From Isoetes taiwanensis (taxonomy: Eukaryota > Streptophyta > Lycopodiopsida > Isoetales > Isoetaceae), in NCBI GenBank assembly GCA_021234155.1, contig JAJEKV010000235.1, positions 607,625 through 671,624 of the forward strand: DNA of 64,000 nt. The letters are read 5' to 3'. This document shows, piece after piece, positions 1 to 10,115 of the stretch; within the stretch, counting starts at the first letter, position 1, and each line of letters opens with the position of its first letter. Made by a program: the position numbers and the translations under genes. The notes beneath the pieces are model-generated. The model did not search any database. It was not told the DNA's origin and saw nothing but the letters and a program-made list of their open reading frames with translations.

Positions 1-388
1 GAAGACAATGGCCTCAAGCGTTTTATATAGAAAGTAGAATCGTTGGAATCTACGGTTGCGAGTGCAAATAAAGTTGTGTAATAATCCTACGAGGTGAAAT
101 TATAGCATGCAATTAGGCAATGGTAGCCTATGTTCGCATCATGGGATTCGTCATATCCTAGCCGTACTGTATGCAGGCCGTACAAAAGACAGTGTTATTG
201 TGGCAGCGCATGCCATGTCCTTGGCATGACGTCATCCACATGCCACGTATGTGAATAGACGTTGTCATGCAAATGCAAATTCGCATTTACCTGCAAGTTA
301 TCACATAATCTAGCTAGATATTTGTGTTACATATACTTTTCCATTAATAAATTAGGAATTTATACATACAACGAGGTGTACATTGTGG
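1..388. other. non-coding stretch, no gene seen
   Basis: No open frame, RNA gene or recognisable repeat stands out here. The sequence is moderately AT-rich. Confidence 0.4.
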
Positions 389-457
389 AGATCATACGAC
401 GCGAAATCCATTGATTTCTACGTAATTGCAAGCATGGCATTTCGCGTTGTGTGATCT
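389..457. repeat. hairpin H1 (imperfect inverted repeat)
   Basis: The left arm AGATCATACGACGCGAAAT (389-407) and the right arm ATTTCGCGTTGTGTGATCT (439-457) pair at 17 of 19 positions around a 31-nt loop. It is the first of six related hairpins between 0.4 and 6.1 kb. Confidence 0.85.
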
Positions 458-980
458 TTTAATAAAACAAAACAAGAGAACAGATAGAAGCAAGAAACAG
501 AGCAAACTTTTCTTTGAAACAAAAATATATATACAATGGCTAGGGATCTTCATGATCCATGCTGGCCGTATAAAAGCTGCGTTCTCATCCTCCATGGCTC
601 GAAGCTTCTTCTCCATATCTTCTAGCGCTGCGAAATATTGTGTGCGATTAAAAGCGCCTCGACCCTCTGACTATTGGCCTCTCGGTACTGGTTAATGTTG
701 CTTGAGCTCAAGGTCTCGCTCATGCAGTGACCCCCTCGTGAATTCTAACTTTGTCCCGCCTCCATCTTCTCGGCGATGAGGCAATTTGTTTCGTCGTGAA
801 CCTCCTTGAATCTCTTCATCACCACGGCCAAGGGTGATGTCCGTGAGCGACTCTGGGCGCGGTCGCTTCTTTGGAGGAGGATGAAGATGCCATCGGAGGA
901 GAAGGAAGGCGGGAAGATGGCGAAGGCGGAAGAAGGGAAGAAGGATCGAGTCGAAGGCAAAGATGAAGTCTTCTATTTAT

Positions 981-1098
981 AATAATAATAATAATAATAA
1001 TAATGGGTTTTAACGTCCACGGAAGCTAGGAGCTTATGGGACACCGGAGGATACATGGGAGTGGGTCCTTCCCCGACAATGCATAGTCAAGATTGAAG
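981..1098 (-). mobile_element. 5'-truncated LINE 3' tail with target-site duplication
   Basis: A 118-bp insertion is bounded by an exact 13-bp direct repeat, GTCTTCTATTTAT (968-980 and 1099-1111). On the minus strand it ends in the family-terminal motif CCGTGGACGTTAAAA, followed after 'ccc' by a (TTA)8-like run (981-1004 on the plus strand). The same terminal motif closes the other LINE copies in this window. A short 5'-truncated fragment, a 3' microsatellite and a target-site duplication are what target-primed reverse transcription leaves. Confidence 0.8.
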
Positions 1099-1136
1099 GT
1101 CTTCTATTTATGGCGGTTTAGATTTCGTAGTAGCTT

Positions 1137-1207
1137 GAGTCACCACGGCCTTGAAGGATGCAAGTGGGTCGGGAAAATGGACCGTTACTTCTCGGCGTCG
1201 TGTGAGG
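1137..1207. repeat. hairpin H3
   Basis: Left arm 'gagtcaccacggcc' and right arm 'ggcgtcgtgtgagg' form an imperfect inverted repeat related to H1. It lies at the end of repeat unit A, matching H4 at the end of unit B. Confidence 0.6.
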
Positions 1208-1363
1208 AAAAGGACCGTTACTTCTTCTAACGTCTTTTCTTCGAGAAAGCTTCGTGTGATAATTTTTATTGATAATTTCGGTGATACAATCTATACATAA
1301 GTAATTTTTCTTGATACATAACTAAAGATAGAACTTCTCATTGAAGCAAAATAGAGCGGCATG

Positions 1364-1433
1364 GAGATCACACGCCTTGAAATCCATTGATTGCTACCTA
1401 ATTGCAAGCAAGGCATTTCGCGTCGTGTGATAT
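1364..1433. repeat. hairpin H2
   Basis: Left arm 'gagatcacacgccttgaaat' (1364-1383) and right arm 'atttcgcgtcgtgtgatatt' (1414-1433) pair imperfectly. It heads repeat unit B exactly as H1 heads unit A. Confidence 0.8.
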
Positions 1434-2020
1434 TTTAATAAAGCAGAACATACATTGGAACAAGAGGATAGATAGAAGCAAAAAATAGAAAACTTTTCTT
1501 TGAAGCAAAAATAGATAGATACAAGCGGCTAGGGATCTTCATGATCCTCTAGCTGATTTTCATGTCCTGCGGTGAAGCCGTAAAGTCGTGTTCTCATCCT
1601 CGCGGCTCGGGCTTCTTCTCCATATCTTCTAAGGCTGCGAAATCATGTGGCGGTTTCAAGCTGCCTCGACCCCTGGCTCGTCGCCTCTTGGTACATGGCG
1701 AATGTTTCCCACGAGCTCAACGTCTCGCTCGTGCGGCGGCTCCCTCGTGAAGGCTAATCGCCGACCGCCTCATTGTTTCGGCGGCGAAGGGGCGGTTGTT
1801 TTCATCATGGATCTCCTTGAATCTCTTCATCACCCTTTGCAAAGGGTGATGTCCACCGGCAGCTCACGGGGGCTGCGGAGTGCTATCTTGGCGTGGTCGC
1901 TTGCTGGGGAAGATGATGATGCCATCGGGCGGGAAGGTGGGCGGGGCGGAAGTAAAGATGAGAGGAAAGGCGGAAGGCGATCGGAGGTCGGCGTGGACAT
2001 CGGTCTTCTATTTATAACAT

Positions 2021-2054
2021 GAGTCACACGAGTTGCTTCTCGCGTCGTGTGAGG
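2021..2054. repeat. hairpin H4
   Basis: Short inverted repeat: 'gagtcacacgag' at the left and 'cgtcgtgtgagg' at the right. Same family as H1-H3, with a much shorter loop. Confidence 0.55.
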
Positions 2055-2299
2055 AATAAATAAATTAATTGTTTTTTTCAATAATATTTCATTTCTTGAG
2101 ATAAATATCTGCAGGCGCGAAAACCTAGATATGATGAGCGGGGACTGATGTATTTGGCGTGATGTGAATAAATACAAATAAAATAATTTTTATTAGGAAT
2201 TTCGGAAGGACAATCTGTACATAAATAATTTTTACCGATACAAGTTGGAAAACATATAACTTCCAATTTCTCAAGCTTAGTCGTCAATTTCATGCTCTT

Positions 2300-3190
2300 T
2301 CAATCCCTACGCACTTGATCCAACAAGGCAATGACTTCCATGTTTATCGACCCGACTTCCAACCTTGGGTGAGTCAAGCCGGCAACTAAAAAATTTAACA
2401 TATTGCTTTCGGCATGACCCGGCTTGTCGTCAAAATATTGTAGCACAACATCATAGAATTGCTATCACCCTTTAGGTGTTTGATGCCAATTGGGAATGGT
2501 TCCCGAACATGCATAATGCGCGGATGTAATAGACAAACTCGCACCTTTTGGACTGAAAGTTCTTTGAAGGCGATTATCTCCCCATTAGCGAATCTTGAGA
2601 TATATCGTAACAATGTAGAGTCCTTCAATCTTTCTGTCCCAGCGTGCATGTCGGCAAGAAAAAATCATCTACTTCCACAAATAAGAACCCTCAAGCTTAT
2701 CTTCTTCACATTTATCCTCATCTCACGAGGCTTATCTTTTTGCGATTGGTGAAGGGCACCGCCAAACACAGATCTGTTGGCGACTTTTTGCGGAGGCATT
2801 GGAATTCTTCTTCCGTTGGTAGATTCGCCTCATCTTGAGCAAATCGAGACTCCGACCTCTCATAGGCTTCTTTAAGCTTTATAGCATTGCGGTATAATTA
2901 GACACTTCAAACATCTCTTTGTCCAAATCCTCTTCAAAATCTAGGCCTAAGTTTACCCATTCGGCCAAAGAATCTTGATAAGCTCGTCTTCCCTAGCACA
3001 CATTCGTAACAAAGGCGGGTTCCTCGGTATATCACTTAGCAATAGGTATTCTTTGCCTTCCACTAAAATTAGCGTTATGTCGGACAACTTCTTTTCATCC
3101 TCATCCCCATCCTCATCACCTTGGAATCATCTCCCTCCCTCTGGTTCACCCAAGGCGGTCGTCGAAGCTAAAACTCCTACATTCTTGCTC
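2300..3190 (-). pseudogene. broken coding sequence, 3' part (unknown family)
   Basis: Read on the minus strand, several stretches look protein-coding but are separated by stops and frameshifts. One (about 3190-2970) holds an acidic run and the phrases LSDITLILVEGKEYLLLSD and PRNPPLLRMCAREDELIK. A second is charged (EAYERSESRFAQDEANL). A third ends the sequence (YDVVLQYFDDKPGHAESN ... LDQVRRD, then a TGA whose plus-strand position is 2300-2302). They line up head to tail with the segments at 3.2-5.9 kb, suggesting one decayed multi-exon gene or transposon protein about 3.6 kb long. I do not recognise the family. Lesions are visible; whether some 'breaks' are introns cannot be settled by eye. 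Confidence 0.5.
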
Positions 3191-3790
3191 TTCTTCTTGT
3201 AGATCTATCTCCATTTCTCGTCATAGTCAGCATCATCACACATAAGCGGACCCCCCTTGGCTTAAAGATTTCATTGTTTCCGGTGTATCTTGGTTTGGCG
3301 GCGAGAATGCAATAACTAGCAAATGCAAGCGGCAAAGAGAAATAAGATACCTTCTTAAGCACAAGGGCCTTGACAAGGAGGAGCCGTTCTTGTGGCATTC
3401 TTGAAAAACATCTTCCCTGTTTGCAAATGGGAAGCCGCCTCCTCTAGAGCTGGTTTTGGAATCCACGAGCCGGGGACATACGCAAAGGGCGTCCTTTGAG
3501 ACCAAAGCGGTCGGGGTGAAAGCTAAAGGCAACCTCGCGATAGCATCAAGCTCGCTCTTTTGTTTGCCATGATGTCCAACTCCTTGCAATAGAACGGATA
3601 AATCGCGGTCGGCGCAACTTCCCTCGTTGTCATGAGGCGGATGCATACCATTCGGGAACTTCACATAACAATCCATGGCGAAGCAAGCAGCGAAAACAAG
3701 AAGATGTTTAGGAGGCGGTAAGGTATTTGTCACTTTTGAACTCAAGTAGCCCGTTGTCGATTATGAAAGGGGACACAGCCGTTGTGGGAG
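3177..3790 (-). pseudogene. broken coding sequence, middle part (unknown family)
   Basis: On the minus strand a plausible entry (TAVSPFIIDNGLLEFKSDK) at about 3785-3725 is followed by a long open frame (3745-3236) and an overlapping frame (3398-3177) containing KALVLKKVSYFSLPLAFASY. The two frames cover the same DNA, so at most one is real at any point. The second reads more like protein in its last half. No catalytic motif is visible. Hairpin H5 and a TTAGGG run lie just upstream. I treat it as the middle of the same decayed gene as the flanking minus-strand segments. Confidence 0.4.
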
Positions 3791-3807
3791 ATTTGTCAAG
3801 GTACATT

Positions 3808-3831
3808 TTAGGGTTAGGGTTAGGGTTAGGG
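3808..3831 (+). repeat. interstitial telomere-like (TTAGGG)4
   Basis: Four exact TTAGGG units, preceded by extra T residues. The unit is the hexamer, not the TTTAGGG heptamer usual in plants. The run ends 2 bp before hairpin H5. At 24 bp it may be a chance or slippage product. Confidence 0.8.
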
Positions 3832-3833
3832 TT

Positions 3834-3901
3834 GGATCACCACGGCCCGAAGACTACTATGTGCAACAAAAAGCACAATGCTTGCTGGCGTCGTGTGATC
3901 C
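3834..3901. repeat. hairpin H5
   Basis: Left arm GGATCACCACGGCC (3834-3847) and right arm GGCGTCGTGTGATCC (3887-3901) pair imperfectly around a ~39-nt loop. Same family as H1-H4 and H6. It lies between minus-strand coding-like segments, as an intron element would. Confidence 0.7.
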
Positions 3902-3999
3902 TCACGTATAACATTAAAAAAAAAAATACAAAGTCAAAGCTAGGCTTCTAAGAAAGAAATGGACTAAAGATTAAACTTATAAAGCCATTACATTAGAAA

Positions 4000-4860
4000 T
4001 ATTATACATATGAAAAAAAACACAAAGGCACTTCACGGCCTTTTTACGGGGGGTCTTTCTTCTTGTTGTATTCAGCCATAAAATTTTGACCATAGTACTT
4101 TCGGGATCCCTTATCGTAAGGCAGGCGCATGTCCTTGGGCATGGCAGGTCACCTTGGCATGTATTCTTTTGCAAGGCTGCGAGTCCTCGAACAGACCGAC
4201 ACCAATTGCTTCTGAAGCCATTTGAAAGCATTTAAAGGCGGTTTGCTTGAATTACATAAGCTGGTATGATGTATCGCACCACACTCTTGCGAGAATCTCT
4301 CTCCACGATCACGGCAAATGGGAGGCGGAATGACAATCTCGGTGCTCTTACGATACTTCTTAATCTCGTGGCGCTTTTAATGCCGAGGCCGTCTTCCGCT
4401 TCGGCCACTACCCTCACCCACCCCAGCATTTGGAGCTGTTGCTCGGCCCGACTCTTCCGGCCGCCTCCCTCCTGAGCATTTGCGAGGCTGTTCCTCGGCC
4501 GACTCTTCCGGTAGTCTCCTCACATTCTGGTCGCCTTCCCTTTTCGGCATTGGGCCTCCTCCTTTGATTTGAAGGTCCACGGCACCTCCGCGGGAGGGGG
4601 AGGCGGGAAAAACAAGAGGCGGCTGCCCAATAATTAATCGGCGTCATATTACGCTCGCGGTCTCTCACATTTTCATCCTCATGTCTCCGAAGCGGTGCAC
4701 CTCCCTACTTACTCGGGCTGCTTCTCCGCCCGTCGTCATGGGATTTCTTTTCGGGTCTTCGTTAGGCATGGTCGGAGGAGGAGAATCTCTATCGAGACTT
4801 GAGTCAGATGAAGAAGGCGGACTAATGTAATCACCTGGCCTTATACCACTGGATGGATCC
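4000..4860 (-). pseudogene. broken coding sequence, Pro/Ser/Arg-rich part (unknown family)
   Basis: The minus-strand reading starts with a low-complexity region (GDYISPPSSSDSSLDRD, then proline- and arginine-rich stretches) and continues into a better-ordered region (PPLNAFKWLQKQL, PAMPKDMRLPYDKGSRKYYG) that ends in lysines near 4040. It is broken by several stops and frameshifts. The switch from disordered linker to compact basic region resembles a DNA- or RNA-binding protein, but no named domain is recognised. It sits between the 5.2-5.9 kb and 3.2-3.8 kb segments of the same strand. Confidence 0.4.
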
Positions 4861-5205
4861 TTGCGGTTTGCTTAGTTCTTGCCATGGCTTCTCGGCGGAT
4901 GGTGCTTTATACTCTGAACAACGACAAAATAGACAAGCGGCAAGAGATAAATAGTAAAAAGCAGTTAAAGTAAAAAGATGATGGTAAGTTTTTAAATAAT
5001 TATGCGGAACCCTAAAAAAATATCGGACAAAATACGGAACCCTAAAAAACATCGGACAAAAACACAAATAAAAAGCCGAGATTCAAAAGCTAGGCGATAG
5101 ACAATTTCTTGTTGATGTGAACTCACTAAACTTTACATTTCCCTCTTGCCTGTAACCAACCCTAATGCCATCAATAAAATAATGGAAGTAAATCAGCAAT
5201 CTCCT

Positions 5206-5938
5206 TTGTCTCCATTAGCACTCTTAGCTCGATAATGGCCATTCGCTTTCCATGGTGGCTGTATAAATGACTTCCTCCCCTCTCCATACTCGAATATCCA
5301 CGCATGAATTATACGTTATGGTCCTCAAAGCGGCTTCCCAAAAGTTGTGCTGACCTCTCTTTTCTGTTTTCCTTCGTTCTAGTTGACAATTAGCATTATA
5401 AATATTGTTTTGGAAGAAAGTATCTGAACTTAAAGGAGGACTTAACTTCGCGGACCTCTGTTAGTTGACGGATGATTCGTGGAATCGAACATCGGTCGGA
5501 ACCAAAAATAAGCCATCCACAAAATCGGGGAGAAAGCACGTATATGTCTTGGAGCTTTTCGAACTTCTCGCCATCGGAATATGTTAGCAAATACCTCAAA
5601 GCGGTGTGAAGATTTTTGAAACTCATCCTCACGCCTCCGTTTTCGAGACATTCCGCTTGCACCTCGTCGACCATGCATTTCTTCATTGCAATCACATTGT
5701 TCTCATTGATGCGTGGCTTACAAAGTTCACTTAAAGGGGGCAATTCAACCGGCCTCAAGCTCGGTTTCGACCCAACTACGTTATAATCATGTTCGTAAAA
5801 ACCGGATGCCTATACCCGCAAAGGTCACGACATCCATACCTTGGAAAAGGACAATTCCGATGTCTATGTGATACCGACAAGTACACTACTAATACTTTCG
5901 GCGGAATGACATCCACGGCGTCGATAAACATAAACCTG
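5206..5938 (-). pseudogene. broken coding sequence, 5' part (unknown family)
   Basis: On the minus strand an apparent splice acceptor (a pyrimidine-containing tract ending ATTGTGCAG at about 5939) opens a frame with FIDAVDVIPPKVLVVYLS. It passes by frameshift into a 120-residue open stretch (5758-5396) containing LPPLSELCKPRINENN, VRMSFKNLHTALRYLLTYSD and FCGWLIFGSDRCSIPRII, then by another frameshift into NFWEAALRTITYN and IRVWRGEEVIYTATMESEWP (about 5395-5225). These regions have normal amino-acid variety and look like once-functional protein. The family is not recognised; a transposase or a host gene are both possible. Confidence 0.5.
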
Positions 5939-5990
5939 CACAATAAATTTGTTTTGTAAACACGTGTCAACGAAGAAATGAAAAGATAAA

Positions 5991-6058
5991 GGAGATCACC
6001 ACGAGCGAAACTATCTCTCACAGCAGTTAAGTAGCTGACTAGCGGCGTCGTGTGATCC
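5991..6058. repeat. hairpin H6
   Basis: Left arm 'gatcaccacgagcg' and right arm GGCGTCGTGTGATCC (6044-6058). The right arm is identical to that of H5. It lies just upstream (minus-strand sense) of the apparent acceptor at ~5939, so it would fall in an intron or 5' flank of the broken gene. Confidence 0.65.
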
Positions 6059-6720
6059 GATTAAGGTGGTTACCATTTGCGGGCAATTTTGGGAAGCATT
6101 TTTGGTGGAGATTAGCTCTTTGGCCATATCGGAAGGGGTATATGCATGTCGTATTGTTATACTTTCCACTTTAGGCCGCTAGAATTCAACTTGAACTCTT
6201 TTATCCTACCTATCCAATGTATCCGCACGTCTGATGTCGCCTTTAAGCTTAACTCTATGCTCGCCCCTCGTTGATGGCAGCATACTCACCCTGAACCTAT
6301 TGAGACAAAACCTCCCACTTCTTGACCTTGGGAGTTCTGTAAATGGGGCAGAACACAGAAATTCAGGAGACATGGATTGCGGATGAGGAGGAAGGGGAGA
6401 GGATGCTGCGTGGTAGGAGTGGCCGATGCAAGTTTGGCGCCAAAATTTGACAAAGGGAGTTGGTGGCCTGGCGGTGGCCGGTCAAAGTCACCATTATTTT
6501 GGGCGACAAGCGACTCCAGAAAAAACTGGGCCATTAAAATGGTTTGCAATAAAAGCGCGGGCATCCCTTATGAAAATCGCCATGTGGATGCCAAGTAAAT
6601 CTGCTCATCCTTCTACACATAAGTAATACCGACTTTTTAAAAAAGCAAACACGATTGGTCTGGCGAATCGGCGTGGAAATCTTTAACCCAAGATAAGGGC
6701 CATTTTCAGACCCCAAATCC
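6059..6720. other. non-coding junction upstream of gypsy Gag
   Basis: No supported gene. The 5' LTR and primer-binding site of the downstream gypsy element should lie in or before this stretch, but I find no copy of the 15.24 kb LTR start here, so the element's left end is lost or unrecognisable. Confidence 0.4.
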
Positions 6721-6726
6721 GCCCTA

Positions 6727-7560
6727 ATGTCAGACAAAAGATGGTTTATCAAGTCCAAACCACACCTCAGCAACAATCGTCATATCAGCCGCAACAAATG
6801 CAGGCTCAACCGATTCAACAATATCAACAATCTCAGCAACCACGGGGACCCGGCTTTTTCGCCCCCTTTTGATCCTTCTAAAGCTCAGTGTTATCACTGT
6901 CAAGAATGGGGTCATACCACCACGGCATGTCCTCAACTTCCTCAAGTTCAAGTTCAACTTCCAGGCACAAATCAGTCCACATCCGTCCACCTCATGGCTT
7001 ATCAACTTTGGATTGCAAATGGCAAACAAAGGCCCTCGTCCAGTTCTTCGGAAGCCACCACGCGTGCCTCCGCAATCAAGGTATCAATCAGCTCCTGCCA
7101 ATCAACCTCAGATGGATCAACAAGCACAGGAAGAAAATTTTCAGGCTCTTAATCCTTGCTTAATCCTCCAGTACAGCCGTCAAATTGGGTCGGTTTGGTT
7201 TCACGCCAGACCAGGGCGTCACGCCCCTTCACCATTCTTCCTCATGGCACGCAACCTACTTTTGCAGTAGACACGATCCCTCATGAAGAGGAAAAAAAGG
7301 TTCACTTTGCCCCTGACTTGGAGAAACTCATGCCTCATGTCATGCCTAAAGTCCGACAAAGCATCCTGAACCTATGCAAGCCGCCGAAGGCCGCACGTTG
7401 GCTAATGTTCATGCCACCACCAGAGCTCAACAGCGTCAAGATACACCTTCCACATCTCAACCTCCACGCTCTCAGACATATCCGAATATTTTTCAGGAGG
7501 TGGAGCTTCTCAAAAGTTCTTTGCTTCATTACCACGCACTCTAGCTCCATTGGATCCAGC
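6727..7560 (+). pseudogene. gag: gypsy Gag remnant with CCHC zinc knuckle
   Basis: A glutamine-rich stretch (about 6740-6850) precedes a perfect C-X2-C-X4-H-X4-C knuckle, CYHCQEWGHTTTAC (6889-6930), which in retrotransposon Gag proteins binds the element RNA. The two lie in different frames, so a frameshift separates them. After the knuckle come a low-complexity Ser/Gln-rich part and an acidic linker with further frame changes up to about 7560. The Gag capsid region upstream of the knuckle is not recognisable. Confidence 0.8.
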
Positions 7561-7691
7561 TGATCCCTTTTCTCATGTGCCCCTAGAACTCCAAGAGGAG
7601 CTTGCAAAAATCAAAATTCCTTTAAGTTTGGCAACTATATTGAAACTGTGTCCGGCTCTCAAGGACCGGTTACCCCTCCCTCTGGTTTTGG

Positions 7692-8774
7692 TTGGGGTTC
7701 GCTACCTCCACACCCACGGTACATGCCACGGTGGGCAATCAACAAGTCAATCATGTTCAAATTGATGGGGGTAGTGCTATAAATCTCATCACAGATAAAC
7801 TCCGAAAGCAAATGGGCATCAAACAACTCTATCGTGCCCCATATGACATCAAATTGGCTAATGGCCATATCACGCGACCTCAAGGCGTCACGCCTCTTCT
7901 TCACATCAACATAGGCGATCTCAGATTCCCCTTGGAATTTGGTGTTTGGAAAGCAGGAGAAGATCCAGGTGATTATGAAATGTTGGTCGGCAGACCTTTT
8001 CTCCGACAGGCCAAGAGTATCCATTACTGGGCCACGGATCAGTTGGTCATCACAGATGGTCACCTCAATGCCACTATGGACTTGGAAACCGGCAAAATCA
8101 TTTCGGTCGACAATGCTGAACCTTCTCTCTCCGACACCGATTCTGAGGATGCACAGAAAGGCTCCTCCTGCGAGTCTGCCTCTGTCATCTACCCTGAATA
8201 TGCTGATCCTTGGGGAGAGATGACTCTTGATCAGGACCAGGCTGTGGCTGCTTTGCTTGACCCCTACCTGGCTCCTTGCAATCGCATCCAACGTGTTGAT
8301 CACTTTTCAGATGCAGAACTTCCTCTAGACACAGTTGATGTCCACGCCGTCATGAAGCAACCATTGCTCGATGACGCTCAACAACCACTCTTCTTCACCA
8401 CGCAGAGTGCAACTCATCCTGTCCTGTTTCAACCTCCTGCTCATGTTGTTCAAGACACGGAAGTTATCCCACATATTCAGACTCCAAAAGTGGAGATCGT
8501 GGATGTTGGCAACAATCAGCCAGTCCGCCTTGCTGCAAATCTCCGGCCCCCTATGCGCATAAGCGGGCCATCCGCATTTGTTCAAAATTTCAAGCACATT
8601 TTTTGCTTGGAGCTGAGAGATCTTGAGGGATCAACAAAAACTTGGGGGAACTCACAATTCCTACCAAATCAGATGCACGTCCTGTATAGCAGCGGCGATG
8701 ATGGCTCAACCCAAATTAAAGTGACGCGTAAGGCGGAAATTGACAAACTTCTTTGCTGCGGGTTTGATCTATGA
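7692..8774 (+). pseudogene. gypsy aspartic protease region
   Basis: A long open stretch contains the pepsin-like active-site segment VQIDGGSAINLI (Asp codon at about 7764) and the downstream flap and strand YEMLVGRPFLRQ. Asp-Gly-Gly replaces the usual D-T/S-G, a variant that also occurs in Tat/Athila-type plant proteases. The enzyme would cut Gag-Pol. After about residue 150 the sequence is an acidic linker leading into RT. No ATG begins this frame; the region would be read as part of a Gag-Pol polyprotein. The frame is open but joined to neighbours only through frameshifts. Confidence 0.8.
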
Positions 8775-9480
8775 GGTCAAACATTACGAATGGGTGAGCC
8801 CCATCGTCATTGCTCTCAAACACAATGGTAAGATCGCGTTTGCGTGGACTACCAGTAAACTCAATCGAGCCCGAGCGTGATCACTTCCACTTCCCTTCAC
8901 GGACGAGGGTTTGGAAGAGGTTCTTTGGACATGAGATGTACTCCTTCATGGATGATTTTTCTGGCTACAATCAAATCTCAATCAAAGAATCGATCAACTC
9001 AAGACTACTTTTACCACCCCGGGGCACTTTTTGCCTACAAGGTGGTTCCTTTTGAGGTTATCAAACTCTCCCTCAATGTTTCAACGCATCATGCTCTCGT
9101 TTTTTCATGATTTTTATGAAGGAAAATCCCTTCCTCAAATTTTCAAGATGACTTCTCGCCTCACAGTTCCATGGATGACCATTTGGATAAATTGGAACTT
9201 CGTCTTTGAAATGTGATGAGTGAGGCATTAGTCTCAATCGAAATGCACCTTCCGCGTCACCTCGGTGTGTTGTTAGGACATGTTGTCGATAAAAGCGGTA
9301 TCACCACAGATCTGCCAAAATCGGGTTGTGTGCTTAAAGCTCAAGCATGACCAATATCAAGGAAACACGTTCTTTCTGGGTAAGGTAAATTATTACTCCA
9401 CTTTCATTCACGGACTCGTAGCCATTGCGCATCCATCCATAAACTCACGGGTGATGAATCCACAGGCTTGGACTTCCGGT
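8775..9480 (+). pseudogene. gypsy reverse transcriptase, heavily broken
   Basis: RT blocks appear in successive frames: a 'WVSPIVIALKHNGKI' primer-grip-like entry (about 8790-8830), 'SFMDDFSGYNQISIKE' (about 8940-8990), 'VVPFEVIKLSLN/SPSMFQRIMLSFF' (about 9040-9110) and a connection part near 9260-9340. The YxDD box is not intact where expected (about 9140-9160). At least four frameshifts or stops mean no enzyme can be made from this copy. Confidence 0.75.
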
Positions 9481-10115
9481 GGATCTTTGCTTTCAACGGT
9501 TGAAGCTTTTGCTTACTCAGGCCCCGGTGCGTGTTTCTCCTCAATGGGACAAGCCCTTTCATGTACATGTTGATGTTGGTGTTTGCTATTGGGCTGTTCT
9601 TTCTCAAGAATATGATCGCACACCGACAAACCAAATTGATATGCCGTGTGAAAACTCAATCCTGGCGGCGCGCAACTTCTACGCCCACCTGGCGGGAGGC
9701 CTTGGGTTTAATTTTTTGTGTCCAACGCTTCCGTCACTATCTCTTAGGCAGTAAGATCAAGTTCTTTGTTGACCACCAAGCACTTCTTTATCTCGATCAA
9801 CAAATCCGCCCACAGGCGAAATTGCTCGTTAGGTCCTTCTTTGCAGAATTGGCACCTTTGAAATTATTCATAAGGCGGCACAAATCTCATGTCGTGACCG
9901 GATTATCTTTCCGCATCCACGCCGATGATCCCTCCACGGGCGTTTTCGATGCTTTTCCTGACGCTCAACTCTTTCTGGTCACGGCCACGCCACATTGGTT
10001 CCACAACTTTCAACAGTATCTCCTTACATGTGCTCTTCCATCAGAAGACGCCACGCTCTCTCGAGAAAAGCTTAAATCCGTCATTATCGTCAATTTCTCC
10101 GGCGAGGTCAGGTGA
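9481..10115 (+). pseudogene. gypsy RNase H region
   Basis: The start 'KPFHVHVDVGVCYWAVLSQ' (about 9550-9606) matches the Ty3 RNase H entry, where Asp begins the active site. 'RHYLLGSKIKFFVDHQALLYL' lies in a second frame (9725-9790), so a frameshift divides the domain. The tail (about 9800-10100) is open and connects toward integrase. The enzyme normally removes RNA from the RNA:DNA hybrid during reverse transcription. Confidence 0.8.

Larger units (their letters stand above)
389..1207. repeat. repeat unit A (diverged direct duplicate of 1364-2054)
   Basis: Most of this stretch realigns with 1364-2054: a leading hairpin, the phrase 'aatccattgatt', an A-rich stretch, 'ggctagggatcttcatgatc', 'cttcttctccatatcttct', and a shared end near 'tcttctatttat' followed by another hairpin. 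The copies differ by many substitutions and small indels, so the duplication is old. Unit A has been split by a LINE-tail insertion at 981-1098. The open frames in it are not conserved between copies, so I do not call a gene. It may be a non-autonomous mobile element or part of a tandem array. Confidence 0.7.
1364..2054. repeat. repeat unit B (diverged duplicate of unit A)
   Basis: This is the second copy of the unit described at 389-1207. It begins with hairpin H2, ends with hairpin H4, and lacks the LINE-tail insertion, so it shows what unit A looked like before that insertion. It is more GC-rich than unit A in its second half. Confidence 0.7.

Noticed and set aside
1562-2177. Overlapping frames in repeat unit B
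   Set aside because: Plus and minus frames cover the same DNA, follow local GC-richness, and are not kept in unit A.
6059-6720. 5' LTR of the gypsy element
   Set aside because: Only a ~10-bp phrase (cacgtctgatg) is shared with the 15.24 kb LTR start; that is within chance.
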